This document shows, in pieces, positions 1 through 13,225 of a stretch of DNA of 64,000 nucleotides (within the stretch, counting starts at the first letter, position 1; every line of letters begins with the position of its first letter). Position numbers and translations under genes: made by a program. The stretch is from positions 40,190,954 through 40,254,953 of the forward strand of contig OY282609.1 in assembly GCA_958298945.1 (NCBI GenBank). Direction: 5' to 3'. Under the pieces are notes generated by a model. It made no database searches. It was not told where the DNA came from and was given only the letters and a program-made list of their open reading frames with translations. Source of the stretch: Atherix ibis. Its lineage: Eukaryota > Arthropoda > Insecta > Diptera > Athericidae.

Positions 1-670
1 AACTTTTCGGTAGAAATTTTCAGTAGAAATTTTCAGTGGAAATTTTCAGTAGAAATGTTCAGTGGAAATTTTCAGTAGAAATTTTTAGTGGAAATTTTTA
101 GTAGATATTTTCAGTAGAACTTTTCAGTAGAAATTTTCAGAGAAATTTTCTGTACAAATTTTCATTAGACATTTTCAGTGGAAATTTTCTGTAGAAATTT
201 TCTGTAGAAATTTTCAGTAGAATTTATCTGTAGAAATTTTCAGTAGAAATTTTCAGTAGAAAATGTTAGTAGAAATTTTCAGTAGAAATTTACAGTAGAC
301 ATTTTTAGTAGAAATTTTTAGTAGTAAAGTTGAGTAGAAGTTTCCAGTGGAAATTTCAGTAGAAATATTCAGCAAAAAATTCCAGTAGAAATTTTCGGTA
401 GAAATTTTTAGTAGAAATTTTCAGTAGAAATTTTCAGTAGAAATTTTCAGTAGAAATTTTTAGTAGAAATTATCAGTAGAAATTTTCAGTAGAAATTTTC
501 AGTAGAAATTTTCTGTAGAAATTATATGTAGAAATTATATGTAGAAATTTTCAGTAGAAATTTTCAGTAGAAAATGTCAGTAGAAATATTCAGTAGAAAT
601 TTTCTGTAGAAATTTTTACTACAAATTTTCAGTAGAAATTTTCTGTAGAAATTTTTACTACAAATTTTCA

Positions 671-1715
671 GTAGAAACTGTCAGTAGAAATTTTCAGAGA
701 AATTTTCAGTACAAATTTACAGAGAAATTTTCAGTAGAAATTTTCAGTGGAAATTTTTAGTAGAAATTTTCAGTAGAAATTTTCAGTAGAAATTTTTAGT
801 AGAAATTTTCAGTAGAAATTTTTAGTAGAAATTTTCAGTAGAAATTTTTAGTAGACATTTTTAGTAGAAATTTTCAGTAGAAATTTTCAGTAGAAATGTT
901 CAGTAGAAATTTTCAGTAGAAATTTTCAGTAGAAATTTTCAGTAGAAATTTTTAGTAGAAAAATTCAGTAGAAATTTTCAGTAGAAATTTTCAGTAGAAA
1001 TTTTCAGTAGAAATTTTTAGTAGAAAAATTCTGTAGAAATTTTCAGTAGAAATTTTCTGTAGAATTTATCTGTAGAAATTTTCAGTAGAAATTTTCAGTA
1101 GAAAATATTAGTAGAAATTTTCAGTAGAAATTTACAGTAGACATTTTTAGTAGAAATTTTTAGTAGTAAAGTTGAGTAGAAGTTTCCAGTGGAAATTTCA
1201 GTAGAAATGTTCAGTAGAAATTATCAATAAAAAATTTCATTAGAAATTTTTAGTAGAAATTTTCAGTAGAAATGTTCAGTAGAAATATTCAGCAGAAATT
1301 TTCAGTAGAAATTTTCGGTAGGAATTTTTAGTAGAAATTTTCAGTAGAAATTTTTAGTACAAATTTTCAGTAGAAATTATTGTAGAAATATTCGGTAGAA
1401 ATTTTCAGTAGAAATTTTCTGTAGAAATTTTCTGTAAAAATTTTCAGCAGAAATAGTTAGTAGACATTTTCAGTAGAAATTTTCTGTAGCAATTTTCAGT
1501 AGAAATTTTCAGTTGAAAATTTCAGTAGAAATTTTCAGTAGAAATTGTCAGTAGAAATTTACAGTAGATATTTTTAGTAGAAATTTTCAATAGAAATTTT
1601 CATTAGAAATTTTTAGCAGAAATTTTCAGGGTAAAAATTTTCAGTAGAAATTTTCAGAGAAATTTTTAGTAGAAATTTTCAGTAGAAATTTACAGTAGAC
1701 ATTTTTAGTAGAAAT
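671..1715 (+). repeat. HOR copy A of the ~2.05-kb repeat in zone 1
   Basis: This segment reappears at 2,718-3,790. Anchors are GTAGAAACTG at 671 and 2,718 (shift 2,047), GTAGTAAAG at 1,163 and 3,197 (shift 2,034), and CAGGGTAAAA at 1,627 and 3,687 (shift 2,060). The shift changes in steps of 13 or 26 bp, so whole monomers were gained or lost between copies while the order of variant monomers stayed the same. After about 1,715 the two copies take different continuations. Confidence 0.8.
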
Positions 1716-2717
1716 TTTTAGTAGGAAAGTTGAGTAGAGGTTTCCAGTAGAAATTTCGGTAGAAATTTTCAGTAGAAATTATCAATAAAAAATTTCATTA
1801 GAAATTTTTAGTAGAAAATTTCAGTAGAAATGTTCAGTAGAAATATTCAGCAAAAAATTCCAGTACAAATTTTCGTTAGAAATTTTTAGTAGAAATTTTC
1901 AGTAGAAATTTTCAGTAGAAATTTTCAGTAGAAATTTTCAGTAGAAACTTTCAGTAGAAATTTTCAGAAGAAAATTTTAGTAGAAAAATTCAGTAGAAAT
2001 TTTCAGTTGAAATTTTCTGTAGAAATTATATGTAGAAATTTTCAGTAGAAATTTTCAGTAGAAAATGTCAGTAGAAATTTTCTGTAGAAATTTTTACTAT
2101 AAATTTTCAGTAGAAACTGTCAGTAGAAATTTTCAGAGAAATTTTCAGTAGAAATTTACAGAGAAATTTTCTATAGAAATTTTCAGTAAGCATTTTTGGT
2201 ACAAATTTTTAGTACAAATTTGCAGTAGAAATTTTCAGTAGAAACTGTAAGTAGACATTTTCAGTAAAAATTTACAATAGGAATTTTGAGTAAAAATTTT
2301 CAGCTGATATGTTTAGTAGAAAGGTTAAGTAGAAATTTTTATTAGGAATTTTCAGTAGAAATATTAAGAAGAAATTTTCAGTAGAAATTTTCAGTAAAAA
2401 TTTTCAGTAGAAATTTTCAGTGGAAATTTTTAGTAGAAATATTCAGCAGAAATTTTCAGTAGAAATTGTCGATAGAAATTTTTAGTAGAAATTTTCTTTA
2501 GTAGTTTTCTGTAGAAACTTTCTGTAAAAATTTTCAGTAGAAATAGTTAGTAGAAATTTTCAGTAGAAATTTTCAGTGGACATTTTCTGTAGAAATTTTC
2601 AGTAGAAAATGTCAGTAGGAATTTTCAGTAGAAAATGTCAGTAGAAATTTTCAGTAGTAATTTTCAGTAGAAATTTTCAGGAGAAATTTTCAATAGAAAT
2701 TTCAGTACAAATTTTCA

Positions 2718-3790
2718 GTAGAAACTGTCAGTAGAAATTTTCAGAGAAATTTTCAGTAGAAATTTTCAGAGAAATTTTCAGTAGAAATTTTCAGTGGAAA
2801 TTTTTAGTAGAAATTTTCAGTAGAAATTTTCAGTAGAAATTTTTAGTAGAAATTTTCAGTAGAAATTTTTAGTAGAAATTTTTAGTAGAAATTTTCAGTA
2901 GAAATTTTCAGTAGAAATGTTCAGTAGAAATTTTCAGTAGAAATTTTCAGTAGAAATTTTCAGTAGAAATTTTTAGTAGAAAAATTCAGTAGAAATTTTC
3001 AGTAGAAATTTTCAGTAGAAATTTTTAGTAGAAAAATTCAGTAGAAATTTTCAGTAGAAATTTTCTGTAGAAATTTCCTGTAGAAATTTTCAGTAGAATT
3101 TATCTGTAGAAATTTTCAGTAGAAATTTTCAGTAGAAAATATTAGTAGAAATTTTTAGCAGAAATTTACAGTAGACATTTTTAGTAGAAATTTTTAGTAG
3201 TAAAGTTGAGTAGAAGTTTCCAGTGGAAATTTCAGTAGAAATTTTCAGTAGAAATTATCAATAAAAAATTTCTTTAGAAATTTTTAGTAGAAATTTTCAG
3301 TAGAAATGTTCAGTAGAAATATTCAGCAGAAATTTTCAGTAGAAATTTTCGGTAGGAATTTTTAGTAGAAATTTTCAGTAGAAATTTTTAGTACAAAATT
3401 TCAGTAGAAATTATTGTAGAAATATTCGGTAGAAATTTTCAGTAGAAATTTTCTGTAGAAATTTTCTGTAAAAATTTTCAGCAGAAATAGTTAGTAGACA
3501 TTTTCAGTAGAAATTTTCTGTAGCAATTTTCAGTAGAAATTTTCAGTTGAAAATTTCAGTAGAAATTTTCAGTAGAAATTGTCAGTAGAAATTTACAGTA
3601 GATATTTTTAGTAGAAAATTTCAGTAGAAATTTTCAGTAGAAATTTTCAATAGAAATTTTGATTAGAAATTTTTAGCAGAAATTTTCAGGGTAAAAATTT
3701 TCAGTAGAAATTTTCAGTAAAAATTTTCAGAGAAATTTTTAGTAGAAATTTTCAGAAGAAATTTACAGTAGACATTTTTAGTAGAAATTT
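2718..3790 (+). repeat. HOR copy B of the ~2.05-kb repeat in zone 1
   Basis: Partner of 671-1,715. It keeps the same succession of variant monomers, including GTAGTAAAG, the CAATAAAAAATTTC monomer, the GGTAGG monomer and CAGGGTAAAA. It carries two extra monomers between the GTAGTAAAG and CAGGGTAAAA anchors and scattered substitutions. The divergence is clearly greater than in the duplications further right, suggesting an older event. Confidence 0.8.
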
Positions 3791-4009
3791 TCAGGGTAAA
3801 AATTTTCTGTAGAAATTTTCATTAGAAATTTTCAGAGAAATTTTCAGTAGACATTTTCAGTGGAAATTTTTAGTAGAAATGTTCAGTAGCAATTTTCAGT
3901 AGAAATTTTCAGTAGAAATTTTCAGTAGAAATATTTAGCAGAAATTTTCAGTAGAAATTTTCAGTAGAAATTTTCAATAGATATTTTCAGCAGAAATTTT
4001 TAGTAGAAA

Positions 4010-5840
4010 TTTTCAGTAGAAAATTTTCAGAGAAATTTTCAGTAGACATTTTCATTAGAAAATTTCAGAGAAATTTTCAGTAGAAATTTTCAGTGGAAAT
4101 TTTTAGTAGAAATGTTCAGTAACAAAAAGTAAAAATTTTCAGTTGATATGTTTAGTAGAAAATTTCTGTAGAAATTTTCATTAGGAATTTTCAGTCCAAA
4201 TTTTTAGTAGAAATCTTAAGTAGAAATTTGCAGTAGAAATTTCCAGTAAAAACCTTCAGTAGAACTTTTCGGTAGAAATTTTCAGTAGAAATTTTCAGTG
4301 GAAATTTTCAGTAGAAATGTTCAGTGGAAATTTTCAGTAGAAATTTTTAGTGGAAATTTTTAGTAGATATTTTCAGTAGAACTTTTCAGTAGAAATTTTC
4401 AGAGAAATTTTCTGTACAAATTTTCATTAGACATTTTCAGTGGAAATTTTTAGTAGAAATGTTCAGTAGCAATTTTCAGTAGAAATTTTCAGTAGAAATT
4501 TTCAGTAGAAGTTTTCAGAAGAAATTTTCAGTAGAAATTTTCAGAGAGATTTTCAGTAGAAATTTTCAGTGGAAATTTTTAGTAGGAATGTTTAGTGGCA
4601 ATTTTCAGTAGAAATTTACAATAGGAATTTTGAGTAAAAATTATCAGCTGATATGTTTTTTAGAAACATTCAGTAGAAATTTTCATTAGAAATTTTCAGT
4701 CCCAATTTTCAGTAGAAGTTTTCAGTAGAATTTTTCAGTAGAAATTTTCAGTAGAAATTTTCAGTAGAAATTTTCAGAGAAATTTTAAGTAGAAATCTTC
4801 AGCAGAAATTTTCAGTAGAAATCTTCAGTAGAAATTTTTAATAGAAATGTGCAGTAGAAATATTCAACAGAAATCTTCAGTAAAAATTTTCGGTAGAAAT
4901 TTTTAGTAGAAATTTTCAGTAAAAATTTTTAAAATTTTCTGTAAAAATTTTCAGTAGAAATAGTTATTAGAAATTTTCAGTAGACATTTTCTGTAGAAAT
5001 TTTCAGAAGATATTTTCAGTAGAAATATTTAGCAAAAATTTTCAGTAGAATATTTCAGTAGATATTTTCAATAGATATTTTCAGCAGAAATTTTTAGTAG
5101 AAATTTTCAGTAGAAATTTTTAGTAGAAATTTTCAGTAGAAAATTTTCAGAGAAATTTTCAGTAGAAACTTTCAGTGGAAATTTTTAGTAGAAATGTTCA
5201 GTAACAAAAAGTAAAAATTTTCAGTTGATATGTTTAGTAGAAAATTTCTGTAGAAATTTTCATTAGGAATTTTCAGTCCAAAGTTTCAGTAGAAATCTTA
5301 AGTAGAAATTTTCAGTAGAAATTTCCAGTAAAAACTCTCAGTAGAACTTTTCGGTAGAAATTTTCAGTAGAAATTTTCAGTGGAAATTTTCAGTAGAAAT
5401 GTTCAGTGGAAATTTTCAGTAGAAATTTTCAGTGGAAATTTTCAGTAGATATTTTCAGTAGAACTTTTCAGTAGAAATTTTCAGAGAAATTTTCTGTAGA
5501 AATTTTCATTAGAAATTTTCAGAGAAATTTTCAGTAGACATTTTCAGTGGAAATTTTTAGTAGAAATGTTCAGTAGCAATTTTCAGTAGAAATTTTCAGT
5601 AGAAATTTTCAGTAGAAATTTTCAGTAGAAGTTTTCAGTAGAAATTTTCAGTAGAAATTTTCAGAGAGATTTTCAGTAGAAATTTTCAGTGGAAATTTTT
5701 AGTAGGAATGTTCAGTGGCAATTTTTAGTAGAAATTTACAATAGGAATTTTGAGTAAAAATTATCAGCTGATATGTTTTTTAGAAACATTCAGTAGAAAT
5801 TTTCATTAGGAATTTTCAGTCCCAATTTTCAGTAGAAATC
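4010..5840 (+). repeat. Pair of ~0.7-kb segments at a 1.08-1.12-kb shift
   Basis: The segment at about 4,010-4,715 is repeated at about 5,093-5,840. ACAAAAAG at 4,122 pairs with 5,204 and AACTTTTCGG at 4,263 with 5,345 (shift 1,082). TCAGAGAGAT at 4,541 pairs with 5,661 (shift 1,120), because the second copy has 38 extra bases made of roughly three variant monomers. Both contain the AGCTGATATG monomer followed by GTTTTTTAGAAACATTC. Boundaries are approximate because flanking monomers are similar to each other. Confidence 0.75.
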
Positions 5841-7936
5841 TTAAGTAGAAATTTTCAGTAGAAATTTTCAGTAGAAATTTTCAGTAGAAATTTTCAGTAG
5901 AAATTTTCAGCAGAAATCTTAAGTAGAAATTTTATTTAGAAATTTTTAATAGAAAGTTTCAGTAGAAATTTTCCGTAGAAATTTTCAATAGAAATTTACA
6001 GTAGAATTTTTCAGTAGAAATAGTTAGTAAGAATTTTCAGTAGGAATTTTCAGACAAATTTTCAGTAGAAATTTACAGTAGAAATTTACAGTAGACATTT
6101 TCAGTAGAAATTTTTAGTGTAAATTTTGAGTAGAGGCTTCCAGTAGAAATTTTAGTAGAAATTTTCAGTAGAAATTATCAATAAAAAATTGCATTAGAAA
6201 TTTTTAGTAGAAATTTTCAGAAGATATTTTCAATAGAAATATTTAGCAGAAATTTTCAGTAGAAATTTTCAGTAGAAAATTTAAATAGATATTTTCAGCA
6301 GAAATTTTTAGTAGAAATTTTCAGTAGAAATTTTTAGTAGAAATTTTCAGTAGAAAATTTTTAGAGAAATTTTCAGTAGAAATTTTCAGTAGAAATTTTC
6401 AGTAGAAAATTTCAGTAGAAATTTTCAATATTATTTTCAGTAGAAAATTTAAGTAGAAATTTTCATTAGAAATTTTCGGTACAAATTTTTAGTACAAATT
6501 TTCAGTAGAAATCTTCAGCAGAAATTTTCAGTAGAAATCTTCAGTAGAAATTTTCAGTAGAAATGTGCAGTAGAAATATTCAACAGAAATCTTCAGTCAA
6601 AATTTTCGGTAGAAATTTTTAGTAGAAATTTTCAGTAAAAATTTTTAGTAGAAATTTTCAGTAGAAGTTATTGTAGAAATTTTCGGTAGAAATTTTCAGT
6701 AGAAATTTTCTGTAGAAATTTTCTGTAAAAATTTTCAGTAGAAATAGTTATTAGAAATTTTTAGTAGAAATTTTCTGTAAAAACTTTCAGTAGAAAATTT
6801 TCAGAGAAATTTTCAGTAGAAATTTTCATTAGAAATTTTCAGAAAAATTTTCAGTAGAAATTATCAATAAAAAATTGCATTAGAAATTTTTAGTAGAAAT
6901 TTTCAGAAGATATTTTCGGTAGAAATATTTAGCAGAAATTTTCAGTAGAAATTTTCAGTAGAAAATTTCAATAGATATTTTCAGAAGAAATTTTTAGTAA
7001 AAATTTTCAGTAGAAATTTTTAGTAGAAATTTTCAGTAGAAAATTTTCAGAGAAATTTTCAGTAGAAATTTTCATTAGAAATTTTCTGTAGAAATTTTCA
7101 GTGGAAATTTTTAGTGGAAATGTTCAGTAGAAATTTTCAGTAGAAAATTTCAGTAGAAATTTTCAATATTATTTTCAGTAGAAATCTTAAGTAGAAATTT
7201 TCAGTAGAAATTTTCGGTACAAATTTTTAGTACAAATTTTCAGTAGAAACTGTAAGTAGACATTTTCAGTAGAAATTTTCAGTAGAAATTTTCAGTAGAA
7301 ATTTTCAGTAGAAATTTTCAGTAGAAATTTTCAGAGAAATTTTAAGTAGAAATCTTCAGCAGAAATTTTCAGTAGAAATCTTCAGTAGAAATTTTCAGTA
7401 GAAATGTGCAGTAGAAATATTCAACAGAAATCTTCAGTAAAAATTTTCGGTAGAAATTTTTAGTAGAAATTTTCAGTAAAAATTTTTAGTAGAAATTTTC
7501 AGTAGAAGTAATCGTAGAAATTTTCGGTAGAAATTTTCAGTAGAAATTTTTTGTAGACATTTTCTGTAAAAATTTTCAGTAGAAATAGTTATTAGAAATT
7601 TTCAGTAGAAATTTTCTGTAGAAATTTTCAGTAGAAATTTTCTGTAGAAATTTTCAGTAGAAAATTTTCAGAGAAATTTTCAGTAGAAATTTTCATTAGA
7701 AATTTTCAGAGAAATTTTCAGTAGAAATTTTCAGTAGAAATTTTTAGTAGAAATATTCAGTAACAAAAAGTAAAAATGTTCAGTTGATATGTTTAGTAGA
7801 AAATTTCTGTAGAAATTTTCATTAGAAATTTTCATTCCAAATTTTCAATAGAAATCTTAAGTAGAAATTTTCAGTAGAAATTTTCAGTAAAAATTTTCAG
7901 TAGAACTTTTCGGTAGAAATTTTCAGTAGAAATTTT
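5571..7936 (+). repeat. 2,366-bp HOR unit, tandem copy 1
   Basis: The unit starts at a CAGTAGCAAT monomer and spans 2,366 bp, exactly 182 x 13, although it contains monomers of other lengths that cancel out. It is followed directly by a second copy at 7,937. Anchors such as CAGTAGCAAT (5,571/7,937), AGAAAGTTTC (5,951/8,317) and ACAAAAAG (7,763/10,129) all give a shift of 2,366. Rare variants, including GTCCCAATTTTC, GAGGCTTCC, CAATATTATTTTC and GTAATCGTAG, are kept in the same order. Related but diverged copies lie at about 16.3-19.5 kb. Confidence 0.93.
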
Positions 7937-10302
7937 CAGTAGCAATTTTCAGTAGAAATTTTCAGTAGAAATTTTCAGTAGAAATTTTCAGTAGAAGTTT
8001 TCAGTAGAAATTTTCAGTAGAAATTTTCAGAGAGATTTTCAGTAGAAATTTTCAGTGGAAATTTTTAGTAGGAATGTTCAGTGGCAATTTTTAGTAGAAA
8101 TTTACAATAGGAATTTTGAGTAAAAATTATCAGCTGATATGTTTTTTAGAAACATTCAGTAGAAATTTTCATTAGGAATTTTCAGTCCCAATTTTCAGTA
8201 GAAATCTTAAGTAGAAATTTTCAGTAGAAATTTTCAGTAGAAATTTTCAGTAGAAATTTTCAGTAGAAATTTTCAGCAGAAATCTTAAGTAGAAATTTTA
8301 TTTAGAAATTTTTAATAGAAAGTTTCAGTAGAAATTTTCCGTAGAAATTTTCAATAGAAATTTACAGTAGAATTTTTCAGTAGAAATAGTTAGTAAGAAT
8401 TTTCAGTAGGAATTTTCAGACAAATTTTCAGTAGAAATTTACAGTAGAAATTTACAGTAGACATTTTCAGTAGAAATTTTTAGTGTAAATTTTGAGTAGA
8501 GGCTTCCAGTAGAAATTTTAGTAGAAATTTTCAGTAGAAATTATCAATAAAAAATTGCATTAGAAATTTTTAGTAGAAATTTTCAGAAGATATTTTCAAT
8601 AGAAATATTTAGCAGAAATTTTCAGTAGAAATTTTCAGTAGAAAATTTAAATAGATATTTTCAGCAGAAATTTTTAGTAGAAATTTTCAGTAGAAATTTT
8701 TAGTAGAAATTTTCAGTAGAAAATTTTTAGAGAAATTTTCAGTAGAAATTTTCAGTAGAAATTTTCAGTAGAAAATTTCAGTAGAAATTTTCAATATTAT
8801 TTTCAGTAGAAAATTTAAGTAGAAATTTTCATTAGAAATTTTCGGTACAAATTTTTAGTACAAATTTTCAGTAGAAATCTTCAGCAGAAATTTTCAGTAG
8901 AAATCTTCAGTAGAAATTTTCAGTAGAAATGTGCAGTAGAAATATTCAACAGAAATCTTCAGTCAAAATTTTCGGTAGAAATTTTTAGTAGAAATTTTCA
9001 GTAAAAATTTTTAGTAGAAATTTTCAGTAGAAGTTATTGTAGAAATTTTCGGTAGAAATTTTCAGTAGAAATTTTCTGTAGAAATTTTCTGTAAAAATTT
9101 TCAGTAGAAATAGTTATTAGAAATTTTTAGTAGAAATTTTCTGTAAAAACTTTCAGTAGAAAATTTTCAGAGAAATTTTCAGTAGAAATTTTCATTAGAA
9201 ATTTTCAGAAAAATTTTCAGTAGAAATTATCAATAAAAAATTGCATTAGAAATTTTTAGTAGAAATTTTCAGAAGATATTTTCGGTAGAAATATTTAGCA
9301 GAAATTTTCAGTAGAAATTTTCAGTAGAAAATTTCAATAGATATTTTCAGAAGAAATTTTTAGTAAAAATTTTCAGTAGAAATTTTTAGTAGAAATTTTC
9401 AGTAGAAAATTTTCAGAGAAATTTTCAGTAGAAATTTTCATTAGAAATTTTCTGTAGAAATTTTCAGTGGAAATTTTTAGTGGAAATGTTCAGTAGAAAT
9501 TTTCAGTAGAAAATTTCAGTAGAAATTTTCAATATTATTTTCAGTAGAAATCTTAAGTAGAAATTTTCAGTAGAAATTTTCGGTACAAATTTTTAGTACA
9601 AATTTTCAGTAGAAACTGTAAGTAGACATTTTCAGTAGAAATTTTCAGTAGAAATTTTCAGTAGAAATTTTCAGTAGAAATTTTCAGTAGAAATTTTCAG
9701 AGAAATTTTAAGTAGAAATCTTCAGCAGAAATTTTCAGTAGAAATCTTCAGTAGAAATTTTCAGTAGAAATGTGCAGTAGAAATATTCAACAGAAATCTT
9801 CAGTAAAAATTTTCGGTAGAAATTTTTAGTAGAAATTTTCAGTAAAAATTTTTAGTAGAAATTTTCAGTAGAAGTAATCGTAGAAATTTTCGGTAGAAAT
9901 TTTCAGTAGAAATTTTTTGTAGACATTTTCTGTAAAAATTTTCAGTAGAAATAGTTATTAGAAATTTTCAGTAGAAATTTTCTGTAGAAATTTTCAGTAG
10001 AAATTTTCTGTAGAAATTTTCAGTAGAAAATTTTCAGAGAAATTTTCAGTAGAAATTTTCATTAGAAATTTTCAGAGAAATTTTCAGTAGAAATTTTCAG
10101 TAGAAATTTTTAGTAGAAATATTCAGTAACAAAAAGTAAAAATGTTCAGTTGATATGTTTAGTAGAAAATTTCTGTAGAAATTTTCATTAGAAATTTTCA
10201 TTCCAAATTTTCAATAGAAATCTTAAGTAGAAATTTTCAGTAGAAATTTTCAGTAAAAATTTTCAGTAGAACTTTTCGGTAGAAATTTTCAGTAGAAATT
10301 TT
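7937..10302 (+). repeat. 2,366-bp HOR unit, tandem copy 2
   Basis: Head-to-tail partner of 5,571-7,936. Every region compared by eye was identical, including rare variant monomers and indels, so the duplication is very recent, was maintained by gene conversion, or is an assembly duplication. After about 10,311 the sequence departs from the start of a third unit: GAAATTTACAATAGG appears where a further copy would continue with CAGTAGCAAT. Confidence 0.92.
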
Positions 10303-10310
10303 CAGTAGAA

Positions 10311-13225
10311 ATTTACAATAGGAATTTTAAGTAAAAATATTCAGCTGATATGTTTAGTAGAAAATTTCAGTAGAAATTTACATTAGGAATTTTCAGTCCA
10401 AATTTTCAGTGGAAATCTTAAGTAGAAATTTTCAGTAGAAATTTTCAGTAGAAATTTTCAGCAGAAATTTTCAGTAGAAATTTTAAGCAGAAATCTTAAG
10501 TAGAAATTTTCTTTAGAAGTTTTGAGTAGAAAGTTTCAGTAGAAATTTTCCGTAGAAATTTTCAATAGAAATTTTCAGTAGAAATGTTCAGTAGATATAT
10601 TCAGCAGAAATTTTCAGTAGAATTTATTGCTAGAAATTTTCAGTAGAAATTTTAAGTAAAAATTTTTAGTAGAAATTTTCAGTAGAAATTAATGTAGAAA
10701 TTTTCGGTAGAAATTTTCAGTAGAAAGTTTCTGTAGAAATTTTCTGTAAAAATTTTCAGTAAAAATAGTTAGTAGAAATTTTCAGTAGAAATTGTCAGTA
10801 GCAATTTTGAGTTGAAATTTTCAGTAGACATTTTTAGTAGAATCTTAAGTAGAAATTTTCTGAAGAAATTTTCAGTAGAATCTGTCAGTAGAAATTTTCA
10901 GTAGAAATTTTCAGTAGAAACTGTCAGTAGAAATTTTCAGTGAAATTTTCAGTAGAAATTTTTAGTACAAATTTTCAGTAGAAATTTTCAGTAGAAACTG
11001 TCAGTAGAAATTATCAATAAAAATTTGCATAAGAAATTTTTAGTAGAAACTTTCAGTAGAAATTTTCTGTAGAAATTTTCAGTAGAAATTTTCAGTAGAT
11101 TTATGCAGCAGAAATTTTTAGAAGAAAGTTTCAGTAGAAATAGTTAGTAGATATTTTCAGTAAGAATTTTCAGAGAAATGTTCAGTAGAATTTTTCAGTA
11201 GAAATTTTCATTAGAAATTTTCAGAGAAATTTTCAGTAGAAATTTTCAGTAGAAATTTTCAGTGGAAATTTTTAGTAGAAATGTTCAGTAACAAAAAGTA
11301 AAAATTTTTAGTTGATATGTTTAGTAGAAAATTTCTGTAGAAATTTTCATTAGGAATTTTTAGTCCAAATTTTTAGTAGAAATCTTAAGTAGAAATTTTC
11401 AGTAGAAATTTTCAGTAAAAATTTTCGGTAGAACTTTTCGGTAGAAATTTTCAGTAGAAATTTTCAGTGGAAATTTTCAGTAGAAATTTTCAGTGGAAAT
11501 TTTTAGTAGAAATTTTCAGTGGAAATTTTCAGTAGATATTTTCAGTAGAACTTTTCAGTAGAAATTTTCAGAGAAATTTTCTGTAGAAATTTTCATTAGA
11601 AATTTTCAGAGAAATTTTCAGTAGATATTTTCAGTGAAAATTTTTATTAGAAATGTTCAGTAGCAATTTTCAGTAGAAATTTTCAGTAGAAATTTTCAGT
11701 AGAAGTTTTCAGTAGAAATATTCAGTAGAAATTTTCAGAGAGATTTTCAGTATAAATTTTCAGTGGAAATTTTTTGTAGGAATGTTCAGTGGAAATTTTT
11801 AGTAGGAATGTTCAGTAGATATTTTCGGTAGAAATTTTCAGTAGAAAGTTTCTGTAGAAATTTTCTGTAAAAATTTTCAGTAGAAATAGTTAGTAGAAAT
11901 TTTCAGTAGAAATTGTCAGTAGCAATTTTGAGTTGAATTTTTCATTTGAAATTTTCAAAGAAATTTTCAGAGAAATTTTCAGAGAAATTTTCAGTAGAAA
12001 TTTTCAGTGGAAATTTTTAGTAGGAATGTTCAGTGGCAATTTTCAGTAGAAATTTACAATAGGAATTTTGAGTAAAAATTATCAGCTGATATGTTTTTTA
12101 GAAACATTCAGTAGAAATTTTCATTAGGAATTTTTAGTCCCAATTTTCAGTAGAAATCTTAAGTAGAAATTTTCAGTAGAAATTTTCAGTAAAAATTTTC
12201 AGTAGAAATTTTCAGTAGAAATTTTCAGTAGAAATTTTCAGCAGAAATCTTAAGTAGAAATTTTATTTAGAAATTTTTAGTAGAAAGTTTCAGTAGAAAT
12301 TTTTAATATTATTTTCAGTAGAAATCTTAAGTAGAAATTTTCAGTAGAAATTTTCGGTACAAATTTTTAGTACAAATTTTCAGTAGAAATTTACAGTAGA
12401 AACTGTAAGTAGACATTTTCAGTAGAAATTTTCAGTAGAAATTTTCAGTAGAAATTTTCAGTAGAAATTTTCAGAGAAATTTTAAGTAGAAATCTTCAGC
12501 AGAAATTTTCAGTAGAAATCTTCAGTAGAAATTTTCAGTAGAAATGTGCAGTAGAAATATTCAACAGAAATCTTCAGTAAAAATTTTCGGTAGAAATTTT
12601 TAGTAGAAATTTTCAGTAAAAATTTTTAGTAGAAATTTTCAGTAGAAGTTATCGTAGAAATTTTCGGTAGAAATTTTCAGTAGAAATTTTTTGTAGACAT
12701 TTTCTGTAAAAATTTTCAGTAGAAATAGTTATTAGAAATTTTCAGTAGAAATTTTCTGTAGAAATTTTCAGTAGAAAATTTTCAGAGAAATTTTCAGTAG
12801 AAATTTTCATTAGAAATTTTCAGAGAAATTTTCAGTAGAAATTTTCCGTAGAAATTTTTAGTAGAAATATTCAGTAACAAAAAGTAAAAATGTTCAGTTG
12901 ATATGTTTAGTAGAAAATTTCTGTAGAAATTTTCATTAGAAATTTTCAGTCCAAATTTTCAATAGAAATCTTAAGTAGAAATTTTCAGTAGAAATTTTCA
13001 GTAAAAATTTTCAGTAGAACTTTTCGGTAGAAATTTTCAGTAGAAATTTTCAGTGGAAATTTTCAGTGGAAATTTTCAGTAGATATTTTTAGTAGAACTT
13101 TTCAGTAGAAATTTTCAGAGAAATTTTCTGTAGAAATTTTCATTAGAAATTGTCAGAGAAATTTTCAGTAGACATTTTCAGTGGAAATTTTTAGTAGAAA
13201 TGTTCAGTAGCAATTTTCAGTAGAA
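10311..13225 (+). repeat. ~2.9-kb HOR, copy 1
   Basis: ATTTACAATAGG at 10,311 recurs at 13,226 (shift 2,915), the GTTGAAATTT monomer at 10,811 recurs at 13,727 (shift 2,916) and ACAAAAAG at 11,291 recurs at 14,194 (shift 2,903, one monomer fewer). The copy includes AGCTGATATG, GAATTTATTGCTAG, the GAAACTGTC monomers and GATTTATGCAGCAG. An internal part at about 12.3-13.0 kb also resembles the end of the 2,366-bp unit, so this HOR is a mosaic of earlier units. Confidence 0.8.

Larger units (their letters stand above)
1..5570 (+). repeat. Zone 1: diverged monomers in short nested higher-order repeats
   Basis: Most monomers here differ from the consensus by one or two bases, and combinations of variants recur at long range. 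The block starting AACTTTTCGG at position 1 returns at 4,263 (matching for about 190 bp) and at 5,345. A block with AATTTATCTG followed by GTAGTAAAGTTGAG occurs near 221-334, 1,063-1,176 and 3,097-3,210. No segment longer than a few tens of bases falls outside the 13-bp pattern. This looks like an old, repeatedly rearranged part of the array. Confidence 0.85.

Noticed and set aside
1226..1231. AATAAA polyadenylation-like signals in the ATCAATAAAAAATTT monomers (here and in other copies)
   Set aside because: They are one substitution class of the A-rich monomer, recur with the HOR, and have no gene upstream.
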